DNA of 64,000 nucleotides from Flagellimonas marinaquae (GCF_023716465.1 NZ_CP092415.1:1403501-1467500); one strand, 5' to 3'. Counted from the first letter of the stretch, positions 52,853-63,677 are shown. Numbers and translations: made by a program. The notes: generated by a model not told the origin, from the sequence alone.

Positions 52853-54655
52853 ATGAAACTAGAACTTTTAGATTACATCATCATTTTTGGGTTTTTTGCC
52901 CTTGTTCTCTTTATTGGAATATACGTATCCAAAACATCTGGCAAAAACACGGCTGAGTACTTTTTATCGGGGCGCAGCATGCCTTGGTGGCTTTTAGGGT
53001 TCTCGATGGTGGCTACCACTTTCTCTACCGACACCCCCAACCTGGTAACGGATTTTGTACGGACGGACGGTGTATCCGGAAACTGGGGCTGGTGGGCCTT
53101 TTTACTTACCGGCCTGCTCACGGTTTTTGTATATGCCAAACTATGGAGAAAATCCAATGTCGCTACCGATATGGAGTTTTATGACCTTAGATATGGAGGA
53201 AAACCTGCTCATTTCTTAAGAGGGTTCCGGTCTTTATATCTTGGTGTGGTCTTTAATGTAATGGCCATGTCGGCCGTAACCTTGGCCGCTATCAAAATTG
53301 GGCAGGTAATGCTCGGTCTGGAACCTGTTGAAACCGTTCTTATCGGTGGCACCGTAACTGTGGTCTTTAGTGCCATTGGAGGGTTTAGAGGTGTGGTCTA
53401 CACAGATTTCATTCTGTTTTTTGTTGCTATGGGCGGTGCCATTGGAGCCGCGGTATATTTGGTGAATATGCCAGAAGTTGGTGGGCTGGACAATATTTTG
53501 GCCAATACACAGGTACAGGAAAAAATGTCGATACTTCCCGATTTTTCGGATACCGATGCTTTGATAAGTTTATTGATCATACCCCTAGCGGTCCAATGGT
53601 GGAGTGCTTGGTACCCCGGCGGTGAACCTGGCGGAGGCGGTTATATTGCACAACGTATGCTGGCCGCAAAAAATGAAAACCATGCCATTGGAGCAACCTT
53701 TTTCTTCAACATTTTGCATTATGCCCTTAGACCCTGGCCATGGATATTGGTAGCATTGGCGTCTATTGTTGTATTTCCGGATTTGGAAAGTATCCGGCAA
53801 GCCTTTCCCGATGTGCCGGAAAACATCCTCAAAAATGATCTGGCCTACTCTGCCATGCTTACCATGCTGCCCACAGGACTATTGGGACTGGTATTGGCAT
53901 CGTTGGGAGCGGCATATATGTCAACCATCTCCACCCACCTTAATTGGGGATCCTCTTATATTGTGAATGATTTTTACAAACAGCAGGTCAACAAAAAAGC
54001 TTCCGAAAAAGAGTTGGTTAATGTGGGACGGATTTCCACGGTCGTCCTGATGGTCCTGAGCAGTCTATTCGCTTTGGAACTTAGCAATGCGACCCAGCTA
54101 TTCGATATAATCATTATGTTCGGGGCAGGTACTGGACTTATCTTTTTATTGAGATGGTTCTGGTGGCGAATAAATGCGTGGAGCGAAATAGTGGCAATGT
54201 TCTCATCCGGAATTATTTCAATAGTATTCTGGCAATATGAAGATGTCCTCTTTTTATCAGACGGGGCTCCTTTCCCCACATGGAGCAAATTTCCACTGGT
54301 TGTTCTTATTACCACTATTTTATGGTTAGCCACTACATTTTTGACCAAACCAGAAGAAAACAAAGTGCTCTACCGTTTCTACAAAACCACAAAACCTGGT
54401 GGCCCAGGATGGAAAAAGCTTCATGAAGAAGCTAAGGCCGAAGGCATTTCTTTGGATGATGAAAATGTGAAATGGAGCGTCCCATCCGGTGTTTTGGCCA
54501 TGATCGTTGGTTGTATTTTGGTTTATGGTTGTCTTTTTGCTACCGGAAATTGGATCTACGGCAATTATCCTTTGGCCATGGGGCTCAGTATCTTGGTATT
54601 GGTAGCCACATTCATACTTTTGAGAATTTGGCGGGGAATGAAAAATGTATTCTAA
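52853..54655 (+). CDS. Sodium:solute symporter family protein
   Basis: 600 residues with about 13-14 transmembrane helices and SSS features (FLSGRSMPWWLLGFSMVATTFSTDTPNLVTDF, then TISTHLNWGSSYIVNDFY). A sodium-coupled uptake system; substrate not assignable. A TATCTTTA at 52825 resembles a -7 box, 20 bases before the ATG. Confidence 0.92.
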   Translation: MKLELLDYIIIFGFFALVLFIGIYVSKTSGKNTAEYFLSGRSMPWWLLGFSMVATTFSTDTPNLVTDFVRTDGVSGNWGWWAFLLTGLLTVFVYAKLWRKSNVATDMEFYDLRYGGKPAHFLRGFRSLYLGVVFNVMAMSAVTLAAIKIGQVMLGLEPVETVLIGGTVTVVFSAIGGFRGVVYTDFILFFVAMGGAIGAAVYLVNMPEVGGLDNILANTQVQEKMSILPDFSDTDALISLLIIPLAVQWWSAWYPGGEPGGGGYIAQRMLAAKNENHAIGATFFFNILHYALRPWPWILVALASIVVFPDLESIRQAFPDVPENILKNDLAYSAMLTMLPTGLLGLVLASLGAAYMSTISTHLNWGSSYIVNDFYKQQVNKKASEKELVNVGRISTVVLMVLSSLFALELSNATQLFDIIIMFGAGTGLIFLLRWFWWRINAWSEIVAMFSSGIISIVFWQYEDVLFLSDGAPFPTWSKFPLVVLITTILWLATTFLTKPEENKVLYRFYKTTKPGGPGWKKLHEEAKAEGISLDDENVKWSVPSGVLAMIVGCILVYGCLFATGNWIYGNYPLAMGLSILVLVATFILLRIWRGMKNVF

Positions 54656-54660
54656 TCGAC

Positions 54661-55251
54661 TTAGTCTCGCAGTTCCAATAACCTCGAAACATACTTTCCG
54701 ACCACATCAAACTCCAAGTTTACGGTAGAACCTACTTTGTAGGCATGAAATCGGGTGTGTTCGTAAGTGTAGGGTATAATTGCGACACTAAAGCTGTTCT
54801 TCTGTGAGTTTACCACTGTTAAACTTACACCGTCCACGGTAATGGATCCTTTTTCTATGGTCACATTGTTTACATGGGGATTGTACTCAAAAGTGTAGAT
54901 CCAGCTTCCGTCTTTTTGATCAATGGATTGGCAAACGGCCGTTTGATCTACGTGGCCCTGCACAATATGACCGTCCAATCGGGCGCCCAACACCATAGCT
55001 CGCTCTAAATTTACCTCATCGCCAACTTTTAACTCGCCCAAATTGGTTTTGCTCAAGGTTTCCTCGATTGCCGTTACGGTATAATTATCCCCGTCCAAGG
55101 ACACTACGGTGAGGCAGACCCCATTGTGCGAAACGCTTTGGTCTATCTTCAACTCCGAGGTAATCTCGGCCCTAACGGTAATATGGAGATTTCCCCCATC
55201 TTTTTCTATCTTTTCAACCTTACCCAAAGTCTCAATGATCCCTGTGAACAT
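54661..55251 (-). CDS. ribE: Riboflavin synthase, alpha subunit
   Basis: 196 residues from ATG 55251, which opens with the diagnostic MFTGIIETLGKV. Two tandem lumazine-binding repeats are visible (VSHNGVCLTVV and ITVDGVSLTVV, each with a downstream ARLDGHIVQGHVD or NLEFDVVGKY segment). Dismutates two 6,7-dimethyl-8-ribityllumazine molecules to riboflavin. TACTTTTG on the minus strand (55289-55282) is a possible -7 box. Confidence 0.95.
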   Translation of the reverse strand: MFTGIIETLGKVEKIEKDGGNLHITVRAEITSELKIDQSVSHNGVCLTVVSLDGDNYTVTAIEETLSKTNLGELKVGDEVNLERAMVLGARLDGHIVQGHVDQTAVCQSIDQKDGSWIYTFEYNPHVNNVTIEKGSITVDGVSLTVVNSQKNSFSVAIIPYTYEHTRFHAYKVGSTVNLEFDVVGKYVSRLLELRD

Positions 55252-55309
55252 GTGTATTATTAATTGACTAGTTTTGTAATGCAAAAGTAGCCATAACAGC
55301 GTTCATTTT

Positions 55310-56362
55310 ATGAAGGAAAATCAAAAAATAAAGTTAGGGATCTCTATTGGGGACATTAATGGAATTGGGTGCGAAGTGGCACTAAAAACGTTTGAAGACC
55401 CTCGTATGTTGGACTTTTGTACGCCGGTATTCTTTGCGTCCAATAAAACTATTTCACAACAGATCAAAGATTTGGGCCTTAACATAAAATTCAATGGTGT
55501 TAGGGATGCCGATCAAGCACTGGAAGGCAAAATCAACATAGTAAATGTTTGGAAAGAGATGCCGAACATTGCCTATGGGGAGGCCACAAAGCAAGGGGGC
55601 GATTATGCCATACGCTCCCTACGAGCGGCCGTTGCTGCTTTGAAAGAGGATAAAATCGATGTGTTGGTAACGGCGCCCATCAACAAAAACAACATACAAT
55701 CGGAGGACTTTAATTTCCCCGGCCATACGGACTTCCTTGCCCAAGAACTTAAAGGTGAAAGCTTAATGTTTATGGTAACCAACGAGTTGCGCGTTGGTTT
55801 GTTAACCGACCACATCGCCGTTAAAGATGTGGCCAAAACCATTACGCCTAAATTAATCCGTAACAAAATTGCCATTATGGAGAAATCCTTAAAAATGGAT
55901 TTTGGGATTCGACGGCCCAAGATTGCAATGTTGGGAATCAATCCGCATTCCGGAGACAACGGGACCATAGGTGAAGAAGATGATAAAGTACTTAAGCCCA
56001 CAATACAAGAACTTTTTAACAAAGGTACTTTGGTTTATGGCCCTTATTCCGCAGATAGCTTTTTTGGCTCCGATAACCATAAGGGGTTTGATGCCGTTTT
56101 GGCAGCCTATCACGACCAAGGTTTGATCCCTTTTAAGACGCTTTCCTTTGGAAAGGGAGTAAATTACACGGCCGGATTGGATAAGGTAAGGACTTCTCCC
56201 GACCATGGAACTGCCTATGAAATAGCAGGAAAAGGAATGGCCGACGAAAGCTCTTTTAAAGAGGCGGTATTTACTGGAATCCAAGTGTTTAAAAACAGGA
56301 CCGAATACTTGGACTTGCACAAAAACCCGTTGCAAAAACAAAAAATGAAGCGTGGCAATTAA
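55310..56362 (+). CDS. pdxA: 4-hydroxythreonine-4-phosphate dehydrogenase
   Basis: 350 residues with the family opening GISIGDINGIGCEVALK, metal-binding histidines in FPGHTDFLAQEL and YHDQGLIPFKTL, and TSPDHGTAYEIAG. Part of pyridoxal phosphate synthesis. Confidence 0.95.
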   Translation: MKENQKIKLGISIGDINGIGCEVALKTFEDPRMLDFCTPVFFASNKTISQQIKDLGLNIKFNGVRDADQALEGKINIVNVWKEMPNIAYGEATKQGGDYAIRSLRAAVAALKEDKIDVLVTAPINKNNIQSEDFNFPGHTDFLAQELKGESLMFMVTNELRVGLLTDHIAVKDVAKTITPKLIRNKIAIMEKSLKMDFGIRRPKIAMLGINPHSGDNGTIGEEDDKVLKPTIQELFNKGTLVYGPYSADSFFGSDNHKGFDAVLAAYHDQGLIPFKTLSFGKGVNYTAGLDKVRTSPDHGTAYEIAGKGMADESSFKEAVFTGIQVFKNRTEYLDLHKNPLQKQKMKRGN

Positions 56363-56400
56363 AAAGTTAGAAGCAATTTGGATATTTGTTGTTGTAAGAA

Positions 56401-56430
56401 TTGCAGTTTTGTAAATTAGTAGTATCTTTG
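56401..56430 (+). promoter_or_regulatory. Promoter of the DUF177-rpmF unit
   Basis: TTG (56401-56403), 19 bases, TATCTTTG (56423-56430), an exact Bacteroidota promoter, 42 bases before ATG 56473. Confidence 0.75.
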
Positions 56431-56472
56431 CACCCGCCTTTAAAGGCTGGTACACAAACCTTAAGTGTAGAA

Positions 56473-57006
56473 ATGATGAAGCTGAAAGAGTATATGATCC
56501 CTTTTTCAGGTCTGAAGCTGGGAGAACATAAATTTGTGTACGAAATCGATGATGCGTTCTTTGAATCTTTTGACTACCAAGAATTTAACGGAGCTTCCGT
56601 TCATGTAGATGCCATTTTGGAAAAAATGAGCACCATGATGGAACTACGGATAAAAGCCAAGGGAACTGTAAATGTGGATTGCGATCTAACTGGCGAACCT
56701 TTCGACCAACCTATCGACTCCGATTTAAAGCTCGTCGTCAAATTTGGCGAAGAGTACAACGATGAAGATGATGAAATCTTGATCATTCCCCATGGCGAAC
56801 ACCAGTTCAACATTGCACAGTATATTTATGAGATGCTGGTACTGGCCGTCCCACAAAAAAGGGTTCATCCCGGTGTGGAAGACGGTTCGCTCCAATCGGA
56901 TATCTTGGACAAGCTGGAAGAGCTTCAGCCAAAAGAGAAAACCACATCATCAGAAAAAACAGATCCCAGATGGGACGATTTAAAAAAGTTACTAACGGAT
57001 AAATAG
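56473..57006 (+). CDS. DUF177 (YceD-like) protein
   Basis: 177 residues from ATG 56473 (a second ATG is adjacent). The family features are the central strand pair with [14 protein letters not shown] and the C-terminal RWDDLKKLL helix. YceD-type proteins lie beside rpmF in most bacteria and are implicated in 23S rRNA processing. rpmF starts seven bases later. Confidence 0.88.
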   Translation: MMKLKEYMIPFSGLKLGEHKFVYEIDDAFFESFDYQEFNGASVHVDAILEKMSTMMELRIKAKGTVNVDCDLTGEPFDQPIDSDLKLVVKFGEEYNDEDDEILIIPHGEHQFNIAQYIYEMLVLAVPQKRVHPGVEDGSLQSDILDKLEELQPKEKTTSSEKTDPRWDDLKKLLTDK

Positions 57007-57013
57007 GTTAATA

Positions 57014-57214
57014 ATGGCACATCCTAAGAGAAAAATATCGAAAACCAGAAGGGATAAAAGAAGAACCCACTACAAAGCAGTTGCGCCAACAATTGCCAAA
57101 GACTCAACAACAGGTGAAATGCACTTGTTCCACAGAGCTCACTGGCACGAAGGTAAATTGTACTACCGAGGCCAAGTGTTAATAGACAAAACTGAAGAGG
57201 AAACTGCGGCCTAA
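57014..57214 (+). CDS. rpmF: 50S ribosomal protein L32
   Basis: 66 residues, start [20 protein letters not shown], typical of Bacteroidota L32, which lacks the zinc cysteines in many cases. Followed by a strong terminator, so much transcription ends here before fabH. Confidence 0.96.
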   Translation: MAHPKRKISKTRRDKRRTHYKAVAPTIAKDSTTGEMHLFHRAHWHEGKLYYRGQVLIDKTEEETAA

Positions 57215-57237
57215 CCGCAACTCCCTTAAAATAAAGC

Positions 57238-57270
57238 AACTCCCGTTGAATAATTAACGGGAGTTTTTTT
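57238..57270 (+). terminator. Rho-independent terminator after rpmF
   Basis: Stem AACTCCCGTT / AACGGGAGTT with an eight-base loop and seven T. Confidence 0.88.
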
Positions 57271-57316
57271 ATGCGCCCATATTAACACCCCCAAAATCGG
57301 TTAATTTTACCCGTAA

Positions 57317-57333
57317 AGTCATATAAAATGACT
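57317..57333. promoter_or_regulatory. Inverted repeat in the rpmF-fabH gap
   Basis: AGTCAT-ATAAA-ATGACT, perfect six-base arms, 57 bases before the fabH ATG. A possible operator for a lipid regulator; no regulator is known to me for it. Could be chance. Confidence 0.35.
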
Positions 57334-57390
57334 AATTTTCACCGCTTTTGGGTCAAATTTCAATGTTTTTGACAATAAAGAGAGGCTAAA

Positions 57391-58386
57391 ATGAAGAAAA
57401 CAACGGCAGCGATAACAGCTGTAGGAGGATACCTTCCAGATTTTGTTCTTTCCAATAAAGTATTGGAAACCATGGTGGATACCAACGACGAGTGGATCAC
57501 CACCAGAACGGGAATAAAGGAAAGACGAATCCTAAAAGAAGAGAACGCGGGCACATCTTTTATGGCTATAAAGGCCGCAGAAGATTTGCTTAAAAAACGA
57601 GGTGTCGATGCTTCCGAAATAGATATGGTCCTGGTTGCCACAGCAACTCCGGATATGCCAGTAGCAGCTACTGCCGCTTTTGTAGCTTCGGAAATCGGTG
57701 CGACAAACGCATTCGCTTATGATCTGCAAGCTGCCTGTTCCAGTTTTTTATATGGCATGTCCACCGCGGCCAGTTATATAGAGTCTGGCAGGTATAAAAA
57801 AGTATTGCTGATCGGGGCCGATAAAATGTCGTCCATAATAGACTATACCGATAGAACCACCTGTATAATTTTTGGTGATGGTGCCGGAGCGGTTCTCTTT
57901 GAACCGAACGATGAAGGTTTGGGACTACAGGACGAATATTTGCGATCCGATGGCATAGGGCGTCAGTTTTTAAAGATAGATGCAGGAGGTTCCATTATGC
58001 CCGCTTCGGAAGAAACCGTTAAAAACAAACAGCATTACGTTTTTCAGGATGGCAAATCCGTTTTTAAGTTTGCCGTTTCCAATATGGCCGATGTTTCCGC
58101 ATTGATCATGGAGCGTAACAACCTGAGCAAGGATGATGTACAATGGTTGGCACCTCACCAGGCCAATAAACGGATTATCGACGCCACGGCCAACCGAATG
58201 GGCCTGGAGCCTGAAAAGGTTCTCATAAACATAGAACGTTACGGAAATACAACATCCGCTACATTACCTTTGTTGCTTTACGATTTCGAAAAGCAATTAA
58301 AAAAGGGAGACAATATTATTTTCGCCGCTTTTGGTGGAGGTTTTACATGGGGTTCCATTTATCTTAAATGGGCCTATAACTCTTAA
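57391..58386 (+). CDS. fabH: 3-oxoacyl-ACP synthase III
   Basis: 331 residues. The catalytic triad is cysteine in LQAACSSFLYG, histidine in LAPHQANKRI and asparagine in RYGNTTSATLPLLL. Starts fatty acid synthesis by condensing acetyl-CoA with malonyl-ACP. Followed by accB and accC in the same direction. Confidence 0.96.
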   Translation: MKKTTAAITAVGGYLPDFVLSNKVLETMVDTNDEWITTRTGIKERRILKEENAGTSFMAIKAAEDLLKKRGVDASEIDMVLVATATPDMPVAATAAFVASEIGATNAFAYDLQAACSSFLYGMSTAASYIESGRYKKVLLIGADKMSSIIDYTDRTTCIIFGDGAGAVLFEPNDEGLGLQDEYLRSDGIGRQFLKIDAGGSIMPASEETVKNKQHYVFQDGKSVFKFAVSNMADVSALIMERNNLSKDDVQWLAPHQANKRIIDATANRMGLEPEKVLINIERYGNTTSATLPLLLYDFEKQLKKGDNIIFAAFGGGFTWGSIYLKWAYNS

Positions 58387-58412
58387 TCACACAACTAACT
58401 AAATTATAATCC

Positions 58413-58913
58413 ATGGACATTAAGGAAATTCAAAGTTTGATCAAGTTTGTGGCCAAATCGGGTGCCAGCGAGGTAAAGTTGGAAATGGAGGACATTAAGA
58501 TCACCATTCGAACAGGAAGCAACGACTCCAGTACACCAGAAACCACAATCGTACAACAGATTCCCGTAGCCCAAGCGCCTACAGCAGCTGCGCCAGTCGC
58601 AACACAGGCCGCACCGCAGGAAGCAGCGGCACCATCACCATCAGCTCCAGGTAAAGCCGATGATGACTCAAAATACATTACCATTAAATCCCCCATCATA
58701 GGAACATTCTACAGGAAGCCATCTCCGGACAAACCACCGTTCGTTGAAGTTGGCAGCACTATAAACCAAGGCGATGTTCTTTGTGTGATAGAGGCGATGA
58801 AACTTTTTAACGATATCGAATCAGAAGTTTCCGGTAAGATAGTTAAGATATTGGTTGACGATTCCTCTCCTGTTGAGTTTGACCAACCATTGTTCTTGGT
58901 AGACCCATCGTAG
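58413..58913 (+). CDS. accB: Acetyl-CoA carboxylase biotin carboxyl carrier protein
   Basis: 166 residues: an N-terminal domain, an Ala/Pro-rich linker (about 55-85), and a biotinyl domain with the target lysine in [10 protein letters not shown]. Carries CO2 from AccC to the carboxyltransferase. Confidence 0.96.
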   Translation: MDIKEIQSLIKFVAKSGASEVKLEMEDIKITIRTGSNDSSTPETTIVQQIPVAQAPTAAAPVATQAAPQEAAAPSPSAPGKADDDSKYITIKSPIIGTFYRKPSPDKPPFVEVGSTINQGDVLCVIEAMKLFNDIESEVSGKIVKILVDDSSPVEFDQPLFLVDPS

Positions 58914-59000
58914 TAAATTTTAGATGATATAGCTTGAGCAACGCCAATGTTGCTCGGGACCATTTAAAATTTTATCATTCAAAATTTAAGATTGTGCTCT

Positions 59001-60359
59001 ATGTTTAAAAAAGTATTGATTGCGAATAGGGGTGAAATTGCCTTGAGGATCATTAGAACCTGCAAGGAAATGGGTATTAAAACAGTTGCCGTTTACTCCA
59101 AGGCCGATGAAGAGAGTCTTCATGTGCGCTTTGCAGACGAAGCTGTTTGTATTGGCCCAGCACCCAGTAGCGAATCTTACCTCAAGATTCCAAATATTAT
59201 AGCGGCCGCGGAAATAACCAACGCCGATGCCATACATCCAGGATACGGTTTTCTATCCGAAAACTCTAAATTCTCCAAGATCTGTGCAGAGCACGATATT
59301 AAGTTTATCGGTGCCTCTGGCGAGCAAATAGACAAAATGGGAGATAAGGCGACCGCTAAAGAAACCATGAAAAAAGCCGGTGTTCCCACCGTGCCAGGTT
59401 CCGAAGGCTTGCTCAAAGATGTAGATCATGCCAAAAAGGAGGCCAAGAAAATGGGGTATCCTGTGATGATCAAAGCTACAGCCGGTGGTGGTGGTAAAGG
59501 TATGCGCGCCATTTGGTCCGAAGACGAGATGGAGAAAAACTTTAACAGCGCCGTTACAGAAGCAACTGCTGCCTTTGGCAACGGTGGCATGTATATGGAA
59601 AAGTTGATAGAGGAGCCTCGCCATATCGAAATTCAAGTAGTGGGGGATCAGTATGGAAAAGCCTGCCATTTATCGGAAAGGGACTGTTCCGTACAACGTA
59701 GGCATCAAAAACTTACCGAAGAGACCCCTTCTCCGTTTATGACGGACAAGCTGCGAGAAGATATGGGAAAGGCCGCTGTAAAGGCCGCGGAGTTTATTAA
59801 ATACGAAGGAGCAGGCACCATAGAGTTTTTAGTGGACAAGCACCGAAACTTCTACTTTATGGAAATGAACACCCGTATTCAGGTAGAACATCCTATAACC
59901 GAACAAGTCGTGGACTACGATTTGATCCGCGAGCAAATATTGGTCGCTGGCGGTGTACCTATCTCGGGCAAAAACTACTATCCCAAGTTACACTCCATAG
60001 AGTGCCGGATCAATGCCGAAGACCCTTATAACGACTTTAGACCATCTCCGGGAAAAATCACTACCCTGCACACGCCAGGTGGTCACGGAGTTCGTCTGGA
60101 TACCCACGTGTACAGTGGTTATATGATTCCTCCGAATTATGATTCCATGATCGCCAAGTTGATTACCACTGCCCAAACTCGAGAGGAGGCCATCAACAAA
60201 ATGAGAAGGGCCTTGGACGAATTTGTAATCGAAGGGATAAAAACTACGATTCCATTCCATCGTCAGTTGATGGACCATCCAGATTATTTGGCCGGTAATT
60301 ATACCACCAAGTTTATGGAAGATTTTAAAATGGATCCAAAATATAAACAAGAACATTAA
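59001..60359 (+). CDS. accC: Biotin carboxylase, acetyl-CoA carboxylase subunit
   Basis: 452 residues from ATG 59001 ([18 protein letters not shown]). ATP-grasp motifs include [12 protein letters not shown] and [16 protein letters not shown]. Carboxylates biotin on AccB. A TTG three codons upstream is also open. A terminator follows. Confidence 0.96.
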   Translation: MFKKVLIANRGEIALRIIRTCKEMGIKTVAVYSKADEESLHVRFADEAVCIGPAPSSESYLKIPNIIAAAEITNADAIHPGYGFLSENSKFSKICAEHDIKFIGASGEQIDKMGDKATAKETMKKAGVPTVPGSEGLLKDVDHAKKEAKKMGYPVMIKATAGGGGKGMRAIWSEDEMEKNFNSAVTEATAAFGNGGMYMEKLIEEPRHIEIQVVGDQYGKACHLSERDCSVQRRHQKLTEETPSPFMTDKLREDMGKAAVKAAEFIKYEGAGTIEFLVDKHRNFYFMEMNTRIQVEHPITEQVVDYDLIREQILVAGGVPISGKNYYPKLHSIECRINAEDPYNDFRPSPGKITTLHTPGGHGVRLDTHVYSGYMIPPNYDSMIAKLITTAQTREEAINKMRRALDEFVIEGIKTTIPFHRQLMDHPDYLAGNYTTKFMEDFKMDPKYKQEH

Positions 60360-60365
60360 GCTAAG

Positions 60366-60388
60366 CCCCGATCAATTCGGGGTTTTTT
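60366..60388 (+). terminator. Rho-independent terminator after accC
   Basis: Stem CCCCGA / TCGGGG with five-base loop, then six T. It ends just before the next gene. Confidence 0.85.
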
Positions 60389-60392
60389 AGTT

Positions 60393-61511
60393 ATGGATTT
60401 AAGTTATTGGGAATATAAAAGCTGGTTTTCCAACGTTGATTTTACTGTAGTTGGCAGTGGGATCGTTGGAATTAATTGCGCTGTCCGTTTAAAGGAAAAA
60501 TATCCCAAAAGCTCTATCTTGATTTTAGAAAAAGGAATTCTTCCACAGGGTGCCAGCACTAAAAATGCGGGGTTTGCCTGCTTCGGGAGTGCTTCAGAAA
60601 TATTATCGGACCTGCAGCATCATACGGAGCAGGAAGTAGTGGAATTGGTCCAAAAGCGAAACAAAGGAATTCAAAGACTACGTAAACTACTTGGCGATAC
60701 GGCCATAGATTTTCAATTGCACGGCAGTCACGAGCTTTTTCCTTTAGGAAAAACGCAGTTGTTCGATAAATGTTTGGAGTCCATCCCATACCTCAACGGT
60801 CTCATGGAACCCATATTTGGGAAAGGTCCGTTTGTGACCAACGACAATAGCTTCAATTTTGGGAAAATCCAGAATAAATACATCACCCATACAGAGGAAG
60901 GACAATTGGATACCGGAAAAATGATGCGCTCCTTGATCCAAAAATGCTTGTCCATGGAAATACCGATCATAAATGGGGTTTTGGTTGAAGAGGTGGTCGA
61001 TTTGCAAAACAGAGCTATCATAAAAACGCCCGGTTTCGAATTTACAACCAAGAAAGTATTTGTTGCTACCAATGGATTTGCTTCCAAATTGCTCAAATCT
61101 GATACCGTTCTGCCTGCCAGGGCACAGGTGTTGGTCACAGAGCCTATTAAAGACCTACCTATAAAAGGTACCTTTCATTTTGATGAAGGTTACTATTATT
61201 TCAGGAACATAGAGAATAGGATCTTGTTCGGGGGCGGAAGAAATCTTGATTTTGATGCGGAAGAGACCGTTGAATTTGGACAAACGGACCTTATCCAAAA
61301 TCAATTGGAAGTTTTGCTTAAAACCATGATCTTGCCCAATCAACCCGTAAAAATTGACCGTAGGTGGAGCGGAATAATGGGGGTGGGTAAACAAAAAACA
61401 CCTATTATCAAGCCCGTTTCCAATTCCGTTTACTGCGGTGTACGTTTGGGTGGAATGGGCGTAGCCCTAGGGAGTCTAGTAGGAGAAGAATTGGCCGATC
61501 TGGCCGATTAA
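60393..61511 (+). CDS. FAD-dependent oxidoreductase (DAO family)
   Basis: 372 residues with the dinucleotide-binding motif VVGSGIVGINCAVRL and an acidic LILEKG, plus the C-terminal VYCGVRLGGMGVALGSLVGEELA typical of glycine/D-amino-acid oxidase relatives. Substrate unknown. Converges on the ABC ATPase gene with a four-base overlap. Confidence 0.88.
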   Translation: MDLSYWEYKSWFSNVDFTVVGSGIVGINCAVRLKEKYPKSSILILEKGILPQGASTKNAGFACFGSASEILSDLQHHTEQEVVELVQKRNKGIQRLRKLLGDTAIDFQLHGSHELFPLGKTQLFDKCLESIPYLNGLMEPIFGKGPFVTNDNSFNFGKIQNKYITHTEEGQLDTGKMMRSLIQKCLSMEIPIINGVLVEEVVDLQNRAIIKTPGFEFTTKKVFVATNGFASKLLKSDTVLPARAQVLVTEPIKDLPIKGTFHFDEGYYYFRNIENRILFGGGRNLDFDAEETVEFGQTDLIQNQLEVLLKTMILPNQPVKIDRRWSGIMGVGKQKTPIIKPVSNSVYCGVRLGGMGVALGSLVGEELADLAD

Positions 61512-62170
61512 ACCATTCTTCCGTCCAACAAATTAATGATCCTGGAACCGTATTCCGCATTTTTCTCAGAGTGTGTCACTTGAATTATGGTTACCCCGTC
61601 ATCATTCAATTGTTTAAAAAGCTCCATGATTTCTTCTCCTTGGGTTGAGTTTAGGTTGCCCGTAGGCTCATCTGCCAAGATCAATTTAGGGTTGGATATA
61701 AGCGCTCTGGCCACTCCGACCAGCTGTTGTTGTCCTCCACTCAATTGTGCGGGAAAAAGATCTTTTTTTCCAACAATATTAAAACGGTCCAACATATCGG
61801 CAACCATTGCCTTGCGTTCGGAGCCTTTTATCTTTTTATAGATAAGCGGCATTTCCAGGTTTTCCTTTACGGTGAGGTCATCCAGTAAATGATAGGACTG
61901 GAACACAAAACCGATATATTGTTTGTACAGGTTTGATCTGTGTTTTTCTTTTAATGAATGTACAGATTCGTCCATAAAATTATACTCGCCCTCGTCAAAG
62001 GTATCGAGCATCCCGATAACGTTTAGCAATGTGGATTTACCGGAGCCCGATGGTCCCATTACCGAAATAAACTCTCCTTCCTGTACTTCGAGGTTTATGT
62101 CCTTGAGCAAAAAAAAGCGTTGACCCCCTGAATGGACCCATTTAAATATGTTGTTAAGTTGTAGTAGCAT
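61508..62170 (-). CDS. ABC transporter ATP-binding protein, LolD/MacB type
   Basis: 220 residues: Walker A GPSGSGKSTLLN, signature LSGGQQQLVGVARAL, Walker B LILADEPTGNLNS. This is the MacB/LolD group that pairs with FtsX-like permeases, such as the partial one at the window end. The serine hydrolase gene lies between them with one- and nine-base gaps, so all three look like one operon. Confidence 0.92.
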   Translation of the reverse strand: MLLQLNNIFKWVHSGGQRFFLLKDINLEVQEGEFISVMGPSGSGKSTLLNVIGMLDTFDEGEYNFMDESVHSLKEKHRSNLYKQYIGFVFQSYHLLDDLTVKENLEMPLIYKKIKGSERKAMVADMLDRFNIVGKKDLFPAQLSGGQQQLVGVARALISNPKLILADEPTGNLNSTQGEEIMELFKQLNDDGVTIIQVTHSEKNAEYGSRIINLLDGRMV

Positions 62171-62171
62171 G

Positions 62172-63668
62172 TTATTTCTTATTTAGTTGTTCTATCCTTT
62201 TAGTTGCATTATCGCACCAGTAGCAATTAGATTCGGGCTTAAGTTCCAAGGCTTTTTTATAGCTTTTTAATGAGTTAACCGTGTCGTTTATCAAAAAATA
62301 GCCTTCTCCCAAGGTATCCCATAGGTTTCCGTCTTCGGGGAAAAGCTCGGTATTCAATTTTAAAAGTGCTATGCCCCAATTTATGTCCAAATCTTCCGAA
62401 ACCTGCTTAAATCCAATACGGTTCAACAATGCCTTTTCCTTTATTGGCGCTCCTGTTCGCTTTTCTATAAACCCTGGCAATTCGCTCAATTTATTAGGTG
62501 TATTTGTCCTTATAAAATCAAAAACCAATTCATATGAGTTTTTTGGTATAGGATCGGGATCATAATCTTTATCCGTCGCCATTGATGCAATTTCCCACGC
62601 AACATTCTCCGATTGTGGATTTAAAATACTGCTCGACAATGCAATAATTACCATATCGTCCTCAACAAATCTGAGGAAGTCCGCAAAGTAAATGCCATTG
62701 CTGCCGTTGTGTGCAACAATTTTTGAGTTGTTCTGTGTATTGAATATCGCCCAACCATACCCATAAAAGGAACTGTTTGATTCATTCTCGGACACATATG
62801 GGTACTCCATCATTTTTTTGGATTCGGCAGAAAGTACTGTGTTTTTTTCCAATGCCAGGTGCCAAGTATATAAATCTTCTACCGTAGAGTATATATCGCC
62901 TTTTCCGATACTGTACCAATGATCATTGTTCGCGGGCAAATACTGTTGTGTTATCCCCCAATCTTTCCATTGCCCTGTGGTGTAATGGTAATAATACCCG
63001 TGAGCAATTCGCTCGCTATTAAACCCAATTCCTTTGTACCCGGTATGGTTCATTTGTAAAGGTTCCCAAAAGTTGATTCTTAAAAATGATTCATAATCCA
63101 TTTGGGAGACTTTCTCAATAATAGCGGCCAACATTATGTAATTGGCATTGGCATAGGTGTGCTTGGTTCCGGGGGCATACATTAGCTTGGATGTAAAAAA
63201 CTCCTTTAAAAAGGCTTCTTTTTTAGCTGGGTCGTATCTAAAACCTCCTGTACTTGGTGATATACCAGATGTCTGTACAAGTAATTGATGAACGGTAATA
63301 TTCTTCTTATCGATGGGTGATTGAGGGAAGAACTTTTCAATTTTATCCGAAACATCCAACTTGCCATCTTCCATTAGCTTTAATATTGCCGCTGCGGTAA
63401 ATTGCTTTGTCACAGAACCAATATTGAATACTGTAGATGGGGTGTTCTTAATTTTCAATTTTTTATCGGCCCAACCATACCCTTTTGAAAAAATAACCTT
63501 TCCTTTTTTGGCCACAAGTACACTTCCCGAATATCCATTGTTTTCACTTTGGCTCAAATAGTTATCAATTTTAAGCTCAAGTTCGTTTTTAGTAACGGGA
63601 GTTTGGCCAAAAGTAGTCACTACAAACAGTAATATCAGACCTATGGCTTGCAATACAGAGTATCTCAT
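62172..63668 (-). CDS. Serine hydrolase of the class C beta-lactamase family
   Basis: 498 residues with a signal peptide (about 1-21). The catalytic S85-V-T-K88 motif lies in NIGSVTKQFTAAA; the YAN tyrosine motif is in HTYANANY. A C-terminal tetratricopeptide-like stretch (about 430-495) completes it. Such proteins include D-peptidases, esterases and beta-lactamase relatives. Its place inside an ABC operon hints at processing or self-protection linked to the exporter. Confidence 0.88.
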   Translation of the reverse strand: MRYSVLQAIGLILLFVVTTFGQTPVTKNELELKIDNYLSQSENNGYSGSVLVAKKGKVIFSKGYGWADKKLKIKNTPSTVFNIGSVTKQFTAAAILKLMEDGKLDVSDKIEKFFPQSPIDKKNITVHQLLVQTSGISPSTGGFRYDPAKKEAFLKEFFTSKLMYAPGTKHTYANANYIMLAAIIEKVSQMDYESFLRINFWEPLQMNHTGYKGIGFNSERIAHGYYYHYTTGQWKDWGITQQYLPANNDHWYSIGKGDIYSTVEDLYTWHLALEKNTVLSAESKKMMEYPYVSENESNSSFYGYGWAIFNTQNNSKIVAHNGSNGIYFADFLRFVEDDMVIIALSSSILNPQSENVAWEIASMATDKDYDPDPIPKNSYELVFDFIRTNTPNKLSELPGFIEKRTGAPIKEKALLNRIGFKQVSEDLDINWGIALLKLNTELFPEDGNLWDTLGEGYFLINDTVNSLKSYKKALELKPESNCYWCDNATKRIEQLNKK

Positions 63669-63677
63669 GTTGTATAA